Counted from the stretch's first letter, positions 16,616 through 26,945 are shown. The stretch: DNA of 38,876 nt from Candidatus Mailhella excrementigallinarum (GCA_944324075.1 CALUUZ010000028.1:1-38876), one strand, 5' to 3'. The notes: a model not told the origin generated them from the sequence alone. Made by a program: numbers and translations.

Positions 16616-17797
16616 TCAGAAGTCAATATCTTTCATCCAGTCGAGAAGCTGGTGCGAGCGCAGCGCTCTGGCCGTTTCGTCATCCACATGGTAGATGTCC
16701 CTGTAGAAATTCAGGGCGAAATCATATACGTTGATATCCCTGAAGCGGTCCGGATAGGCGGCCTTGGCCACAATCAGCATGTCCAGGGGGTATTCCACGC
16801 GGCGCGCGCAGTTCATGGGCGACCACGGCATGGCGTAGACCCTTTTTTCCCGCACGGCCCGCAGTTCGCGCAGATTTCTGAAATACGGCGCTTCCATCAG
16901 CTCGCGGGGAGGATGGTAGCCGTTGGAGGTGGGCAGCAGAATGACGTCCGGATCCAGCGCGTACATCTGTTCCGCGCTCATGGGAACGCCCGCTCCCGTG
17001 CCGGTGAAGGCGTTTTTTGCCCCGGCCACGTTTTCGATGATGTAGGATTCCGGCGTATCCACGCCGTGCGCCGTGCCCGCGCCGCCCTGCTTGCGGATGT
17101 CGGGGTTGAGTCCCATATACAGCACGCGGGGCTTTTCCGCTTCCGGGATATCTCTTGTGCGTTCGCGGATAAGCCGTTCGGTGGCGGCCAGCCTGTCCAT
17201 GAGTGCCGCAGCCTTGTCTTCCATGCCGAACATGGCTCCGATGATTCTGCCTTCCTCTTTCATGGAGGAGAGATCGGAAGCCCTGAACCATGTGGGGGCG
17301 TAGATGACCACCAGAGGCAGGCCCAGCGCTTCGATGGTTTCCACGGTTCTGGCCGCGGCTTCCCTGTTGCCCGCGCCCACGGTGCAGTCTCCCAGGCGCA
17401 GGATGACGGCCTCCGGATTTCCGGCGGCCAGGGCTTCAAAACTGATCACGTTGCCCTGCGGGGAGTTGACGCATACCTTGTCGTTCAGCCAGGGGTGGAG
17501 AAATTTCATGGTATTCCAGCCCCGGTGTTCCCATGTTTCTCCGTTTTCCGCCTCAAAGGCGTACTTGTAGTCGCGTTTCATGCTCCATGAGCCGATCATG
17601 TCCACCCTGTCGATGACGCCCAGATGGGTCATGACCCCTTCCACAAAGCCGTCGTCAATGGTGGCCACACGGGTCAGCGTATCCGGAAGCGTGATCTGTT
17701 TGCCGCGCATATCCGTCACGGTACGGGCGGAAGCGGGGAAGGCGAGGGCAAGGCTCAGAAGGAAGGCAAGGGCCGGAAGGGCGAGTTTTCTGCACAT
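16616..17797 (-). CDS. Periplasmic metal-complex binding protein (FecB/BtuF type)
   Basis: 393 residues from ATG 17797. A signal peptide is clear (LALPALAFLLSLALAFPASA, cut before RTVTD). Then come the usual first strand TVTDMRGKQITLP, the lobe with FEALAAGNPEAVILR, a central linker helix and a second lobe with LDPDVILLPTSNG: the class III binding protein fold. It delivers the cargo to the FecCD-type permease. The ligand cannot be told from sequence; the neighbours (FmdE, MoeA-like, MobA) make molybdate/tungstate or another metal complex more likely than a siderophore, which is inference. It lies 44 nt after the FmdE gene. Confidence 0.9.
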   Translation of the reverse strand: MCRKLALPALAFLLSLALAFPASARTVTDMRGKQITLPDTLTRVATIDDGFVEGVMTHLGVIDRVDMIGSWSMKRDYKYAFEAENGETWEHRGWNTMKFLHPWLNDKVCVNSPQGNVISFEALAAGNPEAVILRLGDCTVGAGNREAAARTVETIEALGLPLVVIYAPTWFRASDLSSMKEEGRIIGAMFGMEDKAAALMDRLAATERLIRERTRDIPEAEKPRVLYMGLNPDIRKQGGAGTAHGVDTPESYIIENVAGAKNAFTGTGAGVPMSAEQMYALDPDVILLPTSNGYHPPRELMEAPYFRNLRELRAVREKRVYAMPWSPMNCARRVEYPLDMLIVAKAAYPDRFRDINVYDFALNFYRDIYHVDDETARALRSHQLLDWMKDIDF

Positions 17798-17841
17798 GGG
17801 AAACAGTCCTGAATGATGGAGGTAAGGCGGAACGGTTCTGT

Positions 17842-18444
17842 TCACAGAATACGGGAAGGATCGGGCCGGCAGTCAAGGCAGAAGGGCTGCCCGTCGCGCA
17901 GCCGGACGGCGTGCTCCGCGGTCATTTCGCCGCAGTTCGCACAGGCCAGGGAGCGGGAAACCAGCGCGCGGGAAGGCGGCGCGAAGGGAATGGCGCGCAC
18001 TGCGAGCAGTGCATCCTCCGGGCCGGAGAGGAAATGGGCCATTTTTTCACCGCGGGACATTTCCCGGCCGTCCGGGGCATGGATATCGGCCTGCCAGAGT
18101 ATGCGGACGGCGAGCCGCGCGGGGCGGTGATAAAAGCTCATGGCAGTCTTGCCGCGCGGTCTGAGCAGCAGATTGCCCTTGCCCAGGGTGCAGCCGAGAA
18201 GAAGCTGTACGGCGTCCACGCAGCAGGCGTCGGTTTCCGCCACGCAGACCAGTTCCTCGTCGGGGGAAAGAGTGCGGCGGAAGGCGGCGTCCGTGCGGGT
18301 AAGAAAAGAGGCGTCGAGGTCGAACGCCAGGACGGCGGCCAGGGCCATGCGGCATCCGATGGCGAGGCCGGGGCAGGCATGTCCGTGAAAGCGCACGGCG
18401 GCAAGCCAGGCGGGAGAGTCAGGGGAAAGAACTGTTGAAGACAT
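17842..18444 (-). CDS. FmdE family protein with C-terminal zinc ribbon
   Basis: 200 residues. FmdE signatures are intact: FHGHACPGLAIG (19-30, Cys24), ETDACCVDAVQLLLGCTLGKGN, and a C-terminal zinc ribbon CANCGE...FCLDC. FmdE was named for subunit E of molybdenum formylmethanofuran dehydrogenase, but stand-alone bacterial copies lie near metal uptake and molybdopterin genes and their function is not settled. First gene of the operon with the FecBDE-type importer, so a metal carrier or sensor role is plausible. Its promoter region is shared with the divergent FmdE-MoeA fusion gene. Confidence 0.88.
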   Translation of the reverse strand: MSSTVLSPDSPAWLAAVRFHGHACPGLAIGCRMALAAVLAFDLDASFLTRTDAAFRRTLSPDEELVCVAETDACCVDAVQLLLGCTLGKGNLLLRPRGKTAMSFYHRPARLAVRILWQADIHAPDGREMSRGEKMAHFLSGPEDALLAVRAIPFAPPSRALVSRSLACANCGEMTAEHAVRLRDGQPFCLDCRPDPSRIL

Positions 18445-18459
18445 GGCGGCGGAAGGTTG

Positions 18460-18486
18460 GTGTTACAAAAATTGTAAAAATAACAC
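18460..18486. promoter_or_regulatory. Nested palindromes in the divergent FmdE promoter region
   Basis: TTACAA-AAA-TTGTAA (18463-18477) is a perfect inverted repeat. It lies inside a wider one, GTGTTA (18460-18465) / TAACAC (18481-18486). On the minus strand it contains TACAAT (18471-18476), a plausible -10 for the fmdE-like gene that starts at 18444. This is the expected place for a metal- or oxyanion-responsive repressor. On the plus strand TTGACA at 18563-18568 with CTACCT 17 nt later may start the rightward operon. The regulator is not identifiable from the site. Confidence 0.5.
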
Positions 18487-18675
18487 TACACCCCGGAAGG
18501 AAGTCCGTCAAGAAAGAGAGGAGACATGCCGGAAATGCCGTGGGAAGCCGCCAGACCCGCATTTGACAGCGATCCCCCCTTGCGGCTACCTTGCCGGAGC
18601 ATGGCAAAGCATGCCGTGCCGCTGTTTTCCGGCGCGCCCGGAAGGCGTCAACGCGAGAACCGACGGAGAGCATAT

Positions 18676-20313
18676 ATGCGTTTGGGCCAATGGACACATG
18701 AGGAATTTATGGAAGTGGCGCGCAAGTTCCACGGCTATCCCGCGCCCGGCCTCATCATCGGAGCGTACATGGTGGAGCTGGCCAAAAGCCATATGCCCGG
18801 CGGGGTGCTGTACGACGCCGTCAGCGAGACATCCTACTGCCTGCCGGATGCCATTCAACTGCTTACGCCCTGCACCATCGGCAACGGCTGGATGAGAATT
18901 CTCAATTTCGGCCTGTACGCCATGAGCCTGTATGACAAGCGCACGGGCGAGGGCGTGCGCGTGCGTCTTGATCTGGACAGGCTCGATGCCTGGCCGTCCA
19001 TCCGCGCATGGTATATGAAGACCACGCCCAAGAAGGAGCAGGACAGCGATCTGCTGCAGGAGGAAATTTACGAGGCGGGCATTTCCATTCTCTCCGCCCA
19101 GCCCGTCACGGTGAAGGCTGAATACGTGGGCCGCCTGGATCGGGGAGGCATCGTGCGCTGCGCCATCTGCGGCGAGCCGCATCCGGGCGTGTTCGGCGCG
19201 GTATGCCGTTCCTGCCGGGGAGAGTCGCCGTATCTCAGAGGTCCGGGGCTTTCCTTCTCCGGGCCGGATCTGACGCGCATTCCCGTGAGCGAGGCCGTGG
19301 GCAGGGTGGCCCTGCACGACATGACGCGCATTGAGCCGGGCGTGTCCAAAGGCCCGGCCGTGATCGCCGGTCAGACCATCAGCGGGGGCGATCTGTGCCG
19401 TCTTCAGCTCATGGGGCGCAATTCCATCTATGTGGAAGACAAGGCCGTTTCCCCGAACTGGGTTCATGAAAACGAGGTGGCTGAAGCCTTCCGCGAAGAC
19501 ATGCCCGGCGACGGCGTCGACGCGTCGGACGATATCCGGGAGGGGAAGATCAGCTTCCGCGCCGCACGGCAGGGGGTGTTCTGGGTGGACGAAACGCGTC
19601 TGCGCGAGTTCAATCTGGTGCCGGAGGTGATCTGCGCCACCCGGCATTGCGGCAGCATGGTGGGAGAGGGGGCTCCGCTGGCTTCCGCCCGGGCCATACC
19701 GCTGTACCTTGCCCGCGGAAATTTTCTGCTTGCCCGCGGAGCCCTGGCCGAAGGGCCGCTGTTTTCCGTCCTGCCGATGCGCCGCAGGCGCATCGGGGTA
19801 CTCATCACCGGGACGGAAGTGTTTCAGGGGCTGATTGAAGACAGGTTCGAGCCGGTCATTACGCGGAAAGCGCAGGCGCTGGGCTGCGAAATCGTCAGTG
19901 TGGGCAAGGCGCCGGACAACGCCCGCCTGATCCGCGAGGGCGTGGAAAAACTGCTGGATGCCGGGGCGGAAGTGGTGATCACCACGGCCGGGCTTTCCGT
20001 GGATCCGGATGATGTGACCCGCAAGGGGCTGGTGGACGCCGGACTGCGGGATATGCTGTACGGCATTCCGGTTCTGCCGGGAGCCATGAGTCTGGTGGGA
20101 AGCCTGGGCGGAGAAGGCCCCTCCGCGCCCGCCCGTGTGCTGGGTGTTCCCGCCTGTGCGCTGTTCCACAAGACCACGGCGCTGGACGTCCTGCTGCCCT
20201 GTGTGCTGGCCGACGCCCCGCTGACCCGCGAATACCTTTCCGGCCTCGGGCACGGCGGGCTGTGTCTGGACTGCAAGACCTGCACCTATCCGAAATGCAC
20301 CTTTGCCAAATAA
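18676..20313 (+). CDS. FmdE domain fused to a MoeA/MogA-like molybdopterin-binding domain
   Basis: 545 residues from ATG 18676 (GGAG at 8 nt). The frame is open to 18526, which also has a ribosome binding site, but the extra 50 residues look non-conserved. Order: FmdE-like domain (1-150; SETSYCLPDAIQLLTPCTIGNG intact, but the usual HGHxCPG reads HGYPAPG, so Cys is Ala24), a zinc ribbon (Cys162, 165, 177, 180), a linker region (about 190-370) and a molybdopterin-binding domain (about 375-520: VLITGTEVFQG, ITTAGLSVDPDDVT). It ends in a Cys cluster, CLDCKTCTYPKC. Probably acts in Mo/W-pterin cofactor handling, for example for formate dehydrogenase. Followed after 6 nt by mobA. Confidence 0.85.
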   Translation: MRLGQWTHEEFMEVARKFHGYPAPGLIIGAYMVELAKSHMPGGVLYDAVSETSYCLPDAIQLLTPCTIGNGWMRILNFGLYAMSLYDKRTGEGVRVRLDLDRLDAWPSIRAWYMKTTPKKEQDSDLLQEEIYEAGISILSAQPVTVKAEYVGRLDRGGIVRCAICGEPHPGVFGAVCRSCRGESPYLRGPGLSFSGPDLTRIPVSEAVGRVALHDMTRIEPGVSKGPAVIAGQTISGGDLCRLQLMGRNSIYVEDKAVSPNWVHENEVAEAFREDMPGDGVDASDDIREGKISFRAARQGVFWVDETRLREFNLVPEVICATRHCGSMVGEGAPLASARAIPLYLARGNFLLARGALAEGPLFSVLPMRRRRIGVLITGTEVFQGLIEDRFEPVITRKAQALGCEIVSVGKAPDNARLIREGVEKLLDAGAEVVITTAGLSVDPDDVTRKGLVDAGLRDMLYGIPVLPGAMSLVGSLGGEGPSAPARVLGVPACALFHKTTALDVLLPCVLADAPLTREYLSGLGHGGLCLDCKTCTYPKCTFAK

Positions 20314-20319
20314 TGGATT

Positions 20320-21090
20320 ATGCGGAACGAAACCGATAAGCGGGAGAGACGCTCCGCCGCGCCCGCTCCCCGGCCTTTTCCTCATTCCGGCAGCCCAGAC
20401 TGGCGGTCGGATGCAGAGCTTGCCGGTGTTGTGCTGGCCGGGGGAAGAAGCCGGCGTTTCGGCCGGGACAAGACCGGCCTGCTCTTCCCCGGCAGGGCGG
20501 AAGACGTGCGGGGAGAGCGGACGCTGCTGCTGCACGCGGCGGGTGTGCTGGAACGTCTGCTCGGCGATCCGGCGCGCGTGTACATAAGCTGCCGCCCTCC
20601 GGAAGACGACGGGCAGGGCGCGCGGATCAGACGGGAGGCGGGAGAACACGGCTACGGCATTGTGGAGGATATCTTTCCCGGCGACGGAACCCTGCGTGCG
20701 GTTTATTCGGCCCTGGAAAGGACGCGGCGCTCCTGTCTGGTCATTCCGTGCGATCTGCCCTGCATGGACGAGGCCACGCTCGGAGAGCTTCTGGCGTTTC
20801 GGGAGCGGAATCTCCGGACAGGCGGGAAGAGTCTGTGTTCCTGTTTTTTCGATACGGTATACGGGGCGACGCAGCCGCTGGTGGCGGTGTACGAGGCGGA
20901 GGCTCTGGCTCTGTTCCGGGAGGCGGTGGAGGCCGGGCGGTACAAACTGGCGGCGGTGATCCCCGCTGAGCTGACGGCCTGCCTGCGCTATGGCGGGGAG
21001 AAGGCGTCCTTTTTCCGGAATGTGAATTATCCGGAAGACTGGGAACTGTTGCGGCGGGAACTGGAACGGCTCCCGCCGCGTCAGGGGTAG
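20320..21090 (+). CDS. mobA: Molybdenum cofactor guanylyltransferase (MobA-like)
   Basis: 256 residues. The nucleotidyltransferase signature LAGGRSRRFGRDKT (39-52) follows a 30-residue polar extension not typical of MobA; a later start cannot be excluded because no strong ribosome binding site is visible. Further motifs: DGTLRAVYSALE (usual GPLxGI), IPCDLPCMD with the metal-binding aspartate, QPLVAVYE, FRNVNYPEDW (usual NiNtPeD). MobA adds GMP to Mo-molybdopterin to form the guanine dinucleotide cofactor of DMSO-reductase-family enzymes such as formate dehydrogenase. Six nt after the FmdE-MoeA fusion, so the two are one operon. Confidence 0.88.
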   Translation: MRNETDKRERRSAAPAPRPFPHSGSPDWRSDAELAGVVLAGGRSRRFGRDKTGLLFPGRAEDVRGERTLLLHAAGVLERLLGDPARVYISCRPPEDDGQGARIRREAGEHGYGIVEDIFPGDGTLRAVYSALERTRRSCLVIPCDLPCMDEATLGELLAFRERNLRTGGKSLCSCFFDTVYGATQPLVAVYEAEALALFREAVEAGRYKLAAVIPAELTACLRYGGEKASFFRNVNYPEDWELLRRELERLPPRQG

Positions 21091-21171
21091 CAAAATTTTG
21101 AGAAGGCGGGCGTTGGGGTTGGGCGGGGAGCCGCCCCCATGCCGTCTTTCATTTCTGGCGGGAGCGTACGG

Positions 21172-22566
21172 ATGTTTTTTCAGCGCGGGCGCAGGACGCG
21201 GGCCGAGGCGGATCGCATTGTGATCGTGGGCGCGGGGGAAGTAGGGGTTCATATTTCGCGGCGTCTGGCGGCGGAAGGCAAACGGGTGCTGATCATCGAT
21301 CTCAGCCGGGAGCGGCTTTCCGCTGTGGAAGAGGAACTGGACGTGCAGACGCTGCAGGGGTCCGGCACGACCCCTTCGGTGCTGCGCAGGGCGGAAGTGG
21401 AAAATGCCGCCATGTTTCTGGCCGTGACCGACAGCGACGAAGCCAATATCGTTTCCTGCCTCTTCGCCGGAGAGCTTGCCCCGAATCTGATCAAGGTGGC
21501 CCGCATCCGGCACCCCGAATATGCGGACATGCCCTCGGTCTTCGCAAGGGAACCTCTGAAAATCAACATGATGGTCAATCCGGAAGAGGAAGTCGTGCGC
21601 AGTATCGAGCGCCAGCTTACTCTGCCGGGAGCAATGGAATATGCGGAGTTCGCGGACGGCACTCTGCGCATGGCTTCCATGCGTATTGAAGGGGAACCCC
21701 TTGCAGGGCGGAGCCTGATGAAGTTTCCCGAACTGGCAGGGGATCCCGGGCTGATGGTGGGGGCGATCAACCGGGGCGGGCAGCTGCTCATCCCGTCCGG
21801 CCGGGACACGCTGGAAGAGGGGGACGTGGTCTACTTCGTCTTTCTGCCGGGCAGTCAGCCTTCCCTGCTCCGGCTGCTGCGCCGTCGGGGGGGATACCCT
21901 TCGTCGGCCTGCATCGTGGGCGGAGGAGATATCGGCTTCCGTCTGGCCAGACTGCTTGAGCGCCGCGAGGTGGACGTGAAAATCATCGACCGCGATGCGG
22001 CCCGCTGCGAATTTCTGGCGGAACATCTGAGCGACGCTCTGGTGCTGCACGGCGACGGCACGGATGCCGATCTGCTGCGTCAGGAAAATGTGGGCCGCAT
22101 GGATGCGTTCATTTCCGTCACGGAGGACGAGGAAAATAACATGCTGGCCTGTCTGCTGGCCAGATCGCTGGGAGTGAGGGAAACCGTGGTTCGGGTGGAC
22201 AAGGCCGCCTATCTGCCTTTGGTGGAACAGGTGGGCATAGGGCACAGCGTCAGCCCCCGCCTTTCCGCCGTGAACAGTATCCTGCACTATTTCCGTCAGG
22301 GGCGCATTCTGTCCAGCGTGGCGGTGGGCGGAGAAGCGGCGGAAATGATGGAAGCCCTTGTGGAAGGGGATTCCTGGCTGGACGGCAGGGCTGTGCATGA
22401 ACTTGGCCTGCCGCGCGGAGTGCTGCTCATCGGCGTGAGTCGTGACGGGGAAACGCGCATTCCTTCGGGCGGGACGATCATCCGCACGGGGGATACCATC
22501 GCCATTCTCTGCCTGCGCGCCCGGGTCGGCGATCTGGAAAAGGTGCTGGCCGGAAGGAAGGCCTGA
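21172..22566 (+). CDS. trkA: Trk potassium uptake regulator TrkA
   Basis: 464 residues from ATG 21172 (GGAG at 7 nt); an in-frame ATG at 21139 with its own GGAG is an alternative. It has two RCK halves: the first nucleotide site VIVGAGEVG (17-25) with a TrkA-C domain after it, the second CIVGGGDIGFRLARLLE with another TrkA-C domain ending MCLRARVGDLEKVLAG-like. The duplicated RCK_N-RCK_C architecture is that of classical TrkA, the cytoplasmic NAD/ATP-binding ring that gates TrkH. Followed by trkH after 44 nt. Confidence 0.95.
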   Translation: MFFQRGRRTRAEADRIVIVGAGEVGVHISRRLAAEGKRVLIIDLSRERLSAVEEELDVQTLQGSGTTPSVLRRAEVENAAMFLAVTDSDEANIVSCLFAGELAPNLIKVARIRHPEYADMPSVFAREPLKINMMVNPEEEVVRSIERQLTLPGAMEYAEFADGTLRMASMRIEGEPLAGRSLMKFPELAGDPGLMVGAINRGGQLLIPSGRDTLEEGDVVYFVFLPGSQPSLLRLLRRRGGYPSSACIVGGGDIGFRLARLLERREVDVKIIDRDAARCEFLAEHLSDALVLHGDGTDADLLRQENVGRMDAFISVTEDEENNMLACLLARSLGVRETVVRVDKAAYLPLVEQVGIGHSVSPRLSAVNSILHYFRQGRILSSVAVGGEAAEMMEALVEGDSWLDGRAVHELGLPRGVLLIGVSRDGETRIPSGGTIIRTGDTIAILCLRARVGDLEKVLAGRKA

Positions 22567-22610
22567 TCCCGGAACTTTTTTCCTGCAAGCCTGACAAATG
22601 GCGGAAGATC

Positions 22611-24074
22611 ATGTATGTGCGAGCGGTATGTTTTGTATTGGGTGTCCTGCTGGTCTGCATCGGGGCGAGTTTTATTCTGCCCGTGGGCGTTTCGCTCTGG
22701 TTTGAGGACGGCGCGGCGGCTCCGCTGCTGTTCAGCATGGCGGGAATTTGCGCGGCGGGGCTGATACTGTCCTTGCCCAACCGGCCCTCCCGCGATGTAG
22801 GCATGTCCGCGCGGCAGGGCTTCGCCGTGGTAGGGCTGTGCTGGCTGGCCGCCAGCTTTGCCGGGGGGGTTCCCTATATGCTGGCCGGTGAAATGGGACT
22901 GACCGATGCCGTATTCGAGGCCGCTTCCGGCTTCACCACCACGGGGGCGACCATTCTGACGGACATCGAGGCGCTGCCGCGGGGGCTTCTGATGTGGCGC
23001 AGCCTGACGCATTGGCTTGGCGGGCTGGGGATTATCGTGCTGACGCTCGTCGTGCTGCCCCTGCTCGGCGTGGGGGGGATGCAGCTGTATCGGGCCGAGG
23101 CCAGCGGGCCCCACCCCGGCAAGCTGACCCCCCGCATGCGGGATACGGCGCTTGCCCTGTGGAAAATATACCTGCTGCTGACTGCGCTGGAAACGGCATT
23201 GCTCATGGCGGCCGGCATGGACTGGTTCGATGCGCTCAATCATGCGTTTTCCACGCTGGCCACGGGCGGATTCTCCACCAGAAACGCCTCCATTGCCGCC
23301 TACCCCGGCGCGGCGATCCAGTGGATCATCATTGTGTTCATGTTTCTGGCAGGGATGCGCTTCAGCCTGCACTACGCCTTTTTGAAAGGGGATTTGCGGG
23401 CATACGGGGGCAGCACGGAAAATCTCGCCTACGCGGGGATGCTGCTGATCTGCACCGTCATCGTATCGGCGCTGCTGGCTCTGCGCGGGACTTTTCCGCT
23501 GGAAAGCCTCGCGGATATGGAGCGTATCGTGCGGGCAAGCGCCTTTCAGCTTGTCTCGCTGTGCACCACCACGGGATTTGTTTCGGAAAACTATATCGGC
23601 TGGCCCTCCCTGGCGCTGGGAATACTTCTTCTGCTGACCCTTGTGGGGGGCTGTACGGGGTCCACAGCCGGCGGACTGAAGTTCATGCGTGCGGTGGTGC
23701 TGGTGCGCGCGGCATACGGCGAGCTGTTCCGCCTGCTGCATCCCCGCTCCGTGCGGAGCATCAAGCTCCGGAGCGGCCCCGTGCCTCCGGAAGTGCTGTC
23801 CGGCATCGTCAATTTTTTTATTCTCTATGTGCTGGTGACGCTGGCGGGAACCTTCGCTCTCGCGGCGCAGGAGATAGACCTCGGCACCGCCTTCACCGCA
23901 AGCCTCACCTGTATTTCCAACGTCGGCCCCGGCCTGGGGAAGGTCGGGCCCGTGGACAATTTCGGCTGGCTGCCCGCCTTTTCCAAATGGGTGCTTTCGC
24001 TGGTCATGCTGCTGGGACGTCTGGAGTTCTATGCGCTTCTGATTCTGATTGTGCCCGAATTCTGGAAGAAGTAG
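22611..24074 (+). CDS. trkH: Trk potassium uptake transmembrane subunit TrkH
   Basis: 487 residues, highly hydrophobic, ATG 22611 after GGAAG. Four MPM repeats with filter loops are visible: ASGFTTTGAT, FSTLATGGFST, SLCTTTGFVSEN and SLTCISNVGPGLGKVG, each with the filter glycine. GGCTGSTAGGLKFMR is the intramembrane-loop signature. Together with TrkA it makes a complete potassium uptake system. The gene ends 266 nt before the phase-variable glycosyltransferase. Confidence 0.95.
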   Translation: MYVRAVCFVLGVLLVCIGASFILPVGVSLWFEDGAAAPLLFSMAGICAAGLILSLPNRPSRDVGMSARQGFAVVGLCWLAASFAGGVPYMLAGEMGLTDAVFEAASGFTTTGATILTDIEALPRGLLMWRSLTHWLGGLGIIVLTLVVLPLLGVGGMQLYRAEASGPHPGKLTPRMRDTALALWKIYLLLTALETALLMAAGMDWFDALNHAFSTLATGGFSTRNASIAAYPGAAIQWIIIVFMFLAGMRFSLHYAFLKGDLRAYGGSTENLAYAGMLLICTVIVSALLALRGTFPLESLADMERIVRASAFQLVSLCTTTGFVSENYIGWPSLALGILLLLTLVGGCTGSTAGGLKFMRAVVLVRAAYGELFRLLHPRSVRSIKLRSGPVPPEVLSGIVNFFILYVLVTLAGTFALAAQEIDLGTAFTASLTCISNVGPGLGKVGPVDNFGWLPAFSKWVLSLVMLLGRLEFYALLILIVPEFWKK

Positions 24075-24102
24075 GACAATGCCTTCAGAACGGAGTTTAG
24101 AG

Positions 24103-24257
24103 CATTTCGCTCATGAAGTGCGCTGCGGAGTCGAGCAGGGTGAGACTCATCTCTGCTCTCCTTATCCGCAAGCGCTGCGCGCTGACGGCCAGGGGCACCG
24201 CGCCGCTCACCCCTCCTCCGGTGTTGCCGCAATTGACGTGTGGTAACACCGGAGGAG
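24103..24257 (+). repeat. Composite intergenic repeat, copy between trkH and the glycosyltransferase
   Basis: It holds a GAGCATTT start (24103), the 30-nt block 24142-24171 (begins GAGACTCATCTCTG) that recurs exactly, inverted, at 29907-29936, then CGCGCTGACGGCCAGGGG, and a CCTCCTCCGGTGTT module. The last forms a perfect 14-bp hairpin: 24211-24224 with 24244-24257. The hairpin may end trkH transcription. The rest of the gap 24075-24340 has no gene. Confidence 0.75.
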
Positions 24258-24340
24258 GAGGGGGGGAAACTGTGAGCTGGAACACAGGAACTGGCCGACG
24301 GATATTTTCAAATGCAAAACGCTCTGGAAGGAGGTAGACC

Positions 24341-25611
<1,271 letters not shown>

Positions 25612-25735
25612 GTCGGGTCCTGCACGCGGAGCGTCTTGCGCGTTTTCCGGGCATCCGGCCTGGCAACGCAGGCGGAATCATGCGCAGAATGCCGGAAACA
25701 CAGGCCGCACGAGGGAAGAAGGTAAAGAGCGTGTC

Positions 25736-25758
25736 GGCGCGGGCATGAAGCCCGCGCC
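25736..25758 (+). terminator. Hairpin between the glycosyltransferase and recA
   Basis: GGCGCGGGC (25736-25744) pairs perfectly with GCCCGCGCC (25750-25758) over ATGAA; a TTTTT run follows 17 nt later. Likely the end of the glycosyltransferase unit. No gene lies in 25612-25779. Confidence 0.55.
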
Positions 25759-25779
25759 GGGCGCTTTGCCGCGTTTTTC

Positions 25780-25808
25780 TTGCCCCTCCCCGGACCTTTT
25801 GCTATAAT
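25780..25808 (+). promoter_or_regulatory. recA promoter
   Basis: TTGCCC (25780-25785), exactly 17 nt, and a perfect TATAAT (25803-25808); +1 is near 25815, giving a short leader before recA. I see no convincing LexA box overlapping it. Confidence 0.8.
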
Positions 25809-25838
25809 GATCCATCTTAATTTTCAGGAGTGATTTTC

Positions 25839-26945
25839 ATGGCGAAAAAGGCCTCTGTTTCCGCAGCATCCACGGAGGACGCCCGCAGGGAGGCGCTCCG
25901 CACAGCTTTGTCCACCATTGAACGCAAGTACGGGCAGGGCGCCGTCATGAAGCTTTCCGATGACGCCCATGTGCGTGTTCCGGTTATACCCACCGGCTCC
26001 ATAGGGCTGGATCTCGCCCTCGGCATCGGCGGCATTCCGCGCGGCCGCGTGACGGAAATCTACGGGCCCGAGTCTTCGGGCAAGACCACCCTGACACTGC
26101 ACATCATCGCGGAATGTCAGAAGATGGGCGGTACGGCAGCCTTTGTGGACGCCGAACACGCGCTGGATGTCAGCTATGCCGCCCGTCTGGGCGTCAGGAT
26201 CGACGAGCTGCTGATTTCCCAGCCCGACCACGGCGAGCAGGCGCTTGACATAGCCGATATGCTGGTCCGCTCCGGCGCGGTGGATCTTGTGGTCATCGAC
26301 TCGGTAGCCGCACTCATTCCCCAGGCCGAACTTGAGGGAGTCATGGGGGAAAGCCAGGTGGGCGGTCATGCCCGTCTCATGAGCCATGCCATGCGCAAGC
26401 TCACCGGCACCATCCACAAGTCCCGTACCTCGGTTATCTTCATCAACCAGATCCGCATGAAAATCGGTCAGATGGGCTACGGCAGCCCGGAAACCACCAC
26501 GGGCGGCAACGCGCTGAAGTTCTACAGTTCCGTGCGCATGGACATCCGCCGCATCCAGACCCTCAAGGACAAGGACGAGGCCTACGGCTCTCTCACCCGG
26601 GTCAAGGTGGTCAAGAACAAGATGGCTCCGCCCTTCCGCGAGGCGAAGTTCGATATCGTTTGGGGGACGGGCATCTCCCGCTCCGGGGAAGTGCTGGATA
26701 TGGCCGTTGAGGCCGGCATTGTGGACAAGAGCGGGGCGTGGTTCGCCTACGGTTCGGAAAAGCTGGGGCAGGGCCGGGAAAATGTGCGCGCCCTGCTGGA
26801 GGAAAATCGTGCCCTGCGTGATGAAATCGAGCGCAAGCTCATCGAGCATCTGGGCGTAGCCTCCGGCCCGGCCGTTCCCGGCGTTCCCGATGACGCGGAC
26901 GGCATGTCCGATGCAGGCATGGTTGAAGACGATTTTGACATGTAA
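25839..26945 (+). CDS. recA: Recombinase RecA
   Basis: 368 residues from ATG 25839, preceded by CAGGAG at 8 nt (a GTG at 25830 lies inside the ribosome binding site). Walker A GPESSGKT 76-83, the MAW-type linker around 30-60, [12 protein letters not shown] (Walker B), loops L1 ([17 protein letters not shown]) and L2 ([28 protein letters not shown]). The C terminus is acidic ([16 protein letters not shown]), as usual. RecA forms filaments on single-stranded DNA, drives strand exchange and triggers LexA cleavage. Its recombination activity could underlie flagellin mosaicism, but dinucleotide slippage is RecA-independent in known cases. Confidence 0.98.
   Translation: MAKKASVSAASTEDARREALRTALSTIERKYGQGAVMKLSDDAHVRVPVIPTGSIGLDLALGIGGIPRGRVTEIYGPESSGKTTLTLHIIAECQKMGGTAAFVDAEHALDVSYAARLGVRIDELLISQPDHGEQALDIADMLVRSGAVDLVVIDSVAALIPQAELEGVMGESQVGGHARLMSHAMRKLTGTIHKSRTSVIFINQIRMKIGQMGYGSPETTTGGNALKFYSSVRMDIRRIQTLKDKDEAYGSLTRVKVVKNKMAPPFREAKFDIVWGTGISRSGEVLDMAVEAGIVDKSGAWFAYGSEKLGQGRENVRALLEENRALRDEIERKLIEHLGVASGPAVPGVPDDADGMSDAGMVEDDFDM

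Noticed and set aside
18526-18675. Molybdenum cofactor riboswitch in front of the FmdE-MoeA fusion gene
   Set aside because: Some small stems can be drawn (around 18597-18625), but I cannot see the conserved core of that riboswitch class.
18586-22398. A 1270-codon open frame on the minus strand opposite the FmdE-MoeA, mobA and trkA genes
   Set aside because: It is an antisense shadow of GC-rich genes: three well-identified proteins lie on the plus strand, and the minus-strand product is rich in His, Gln, Arg and Pro with no recognisable domain.
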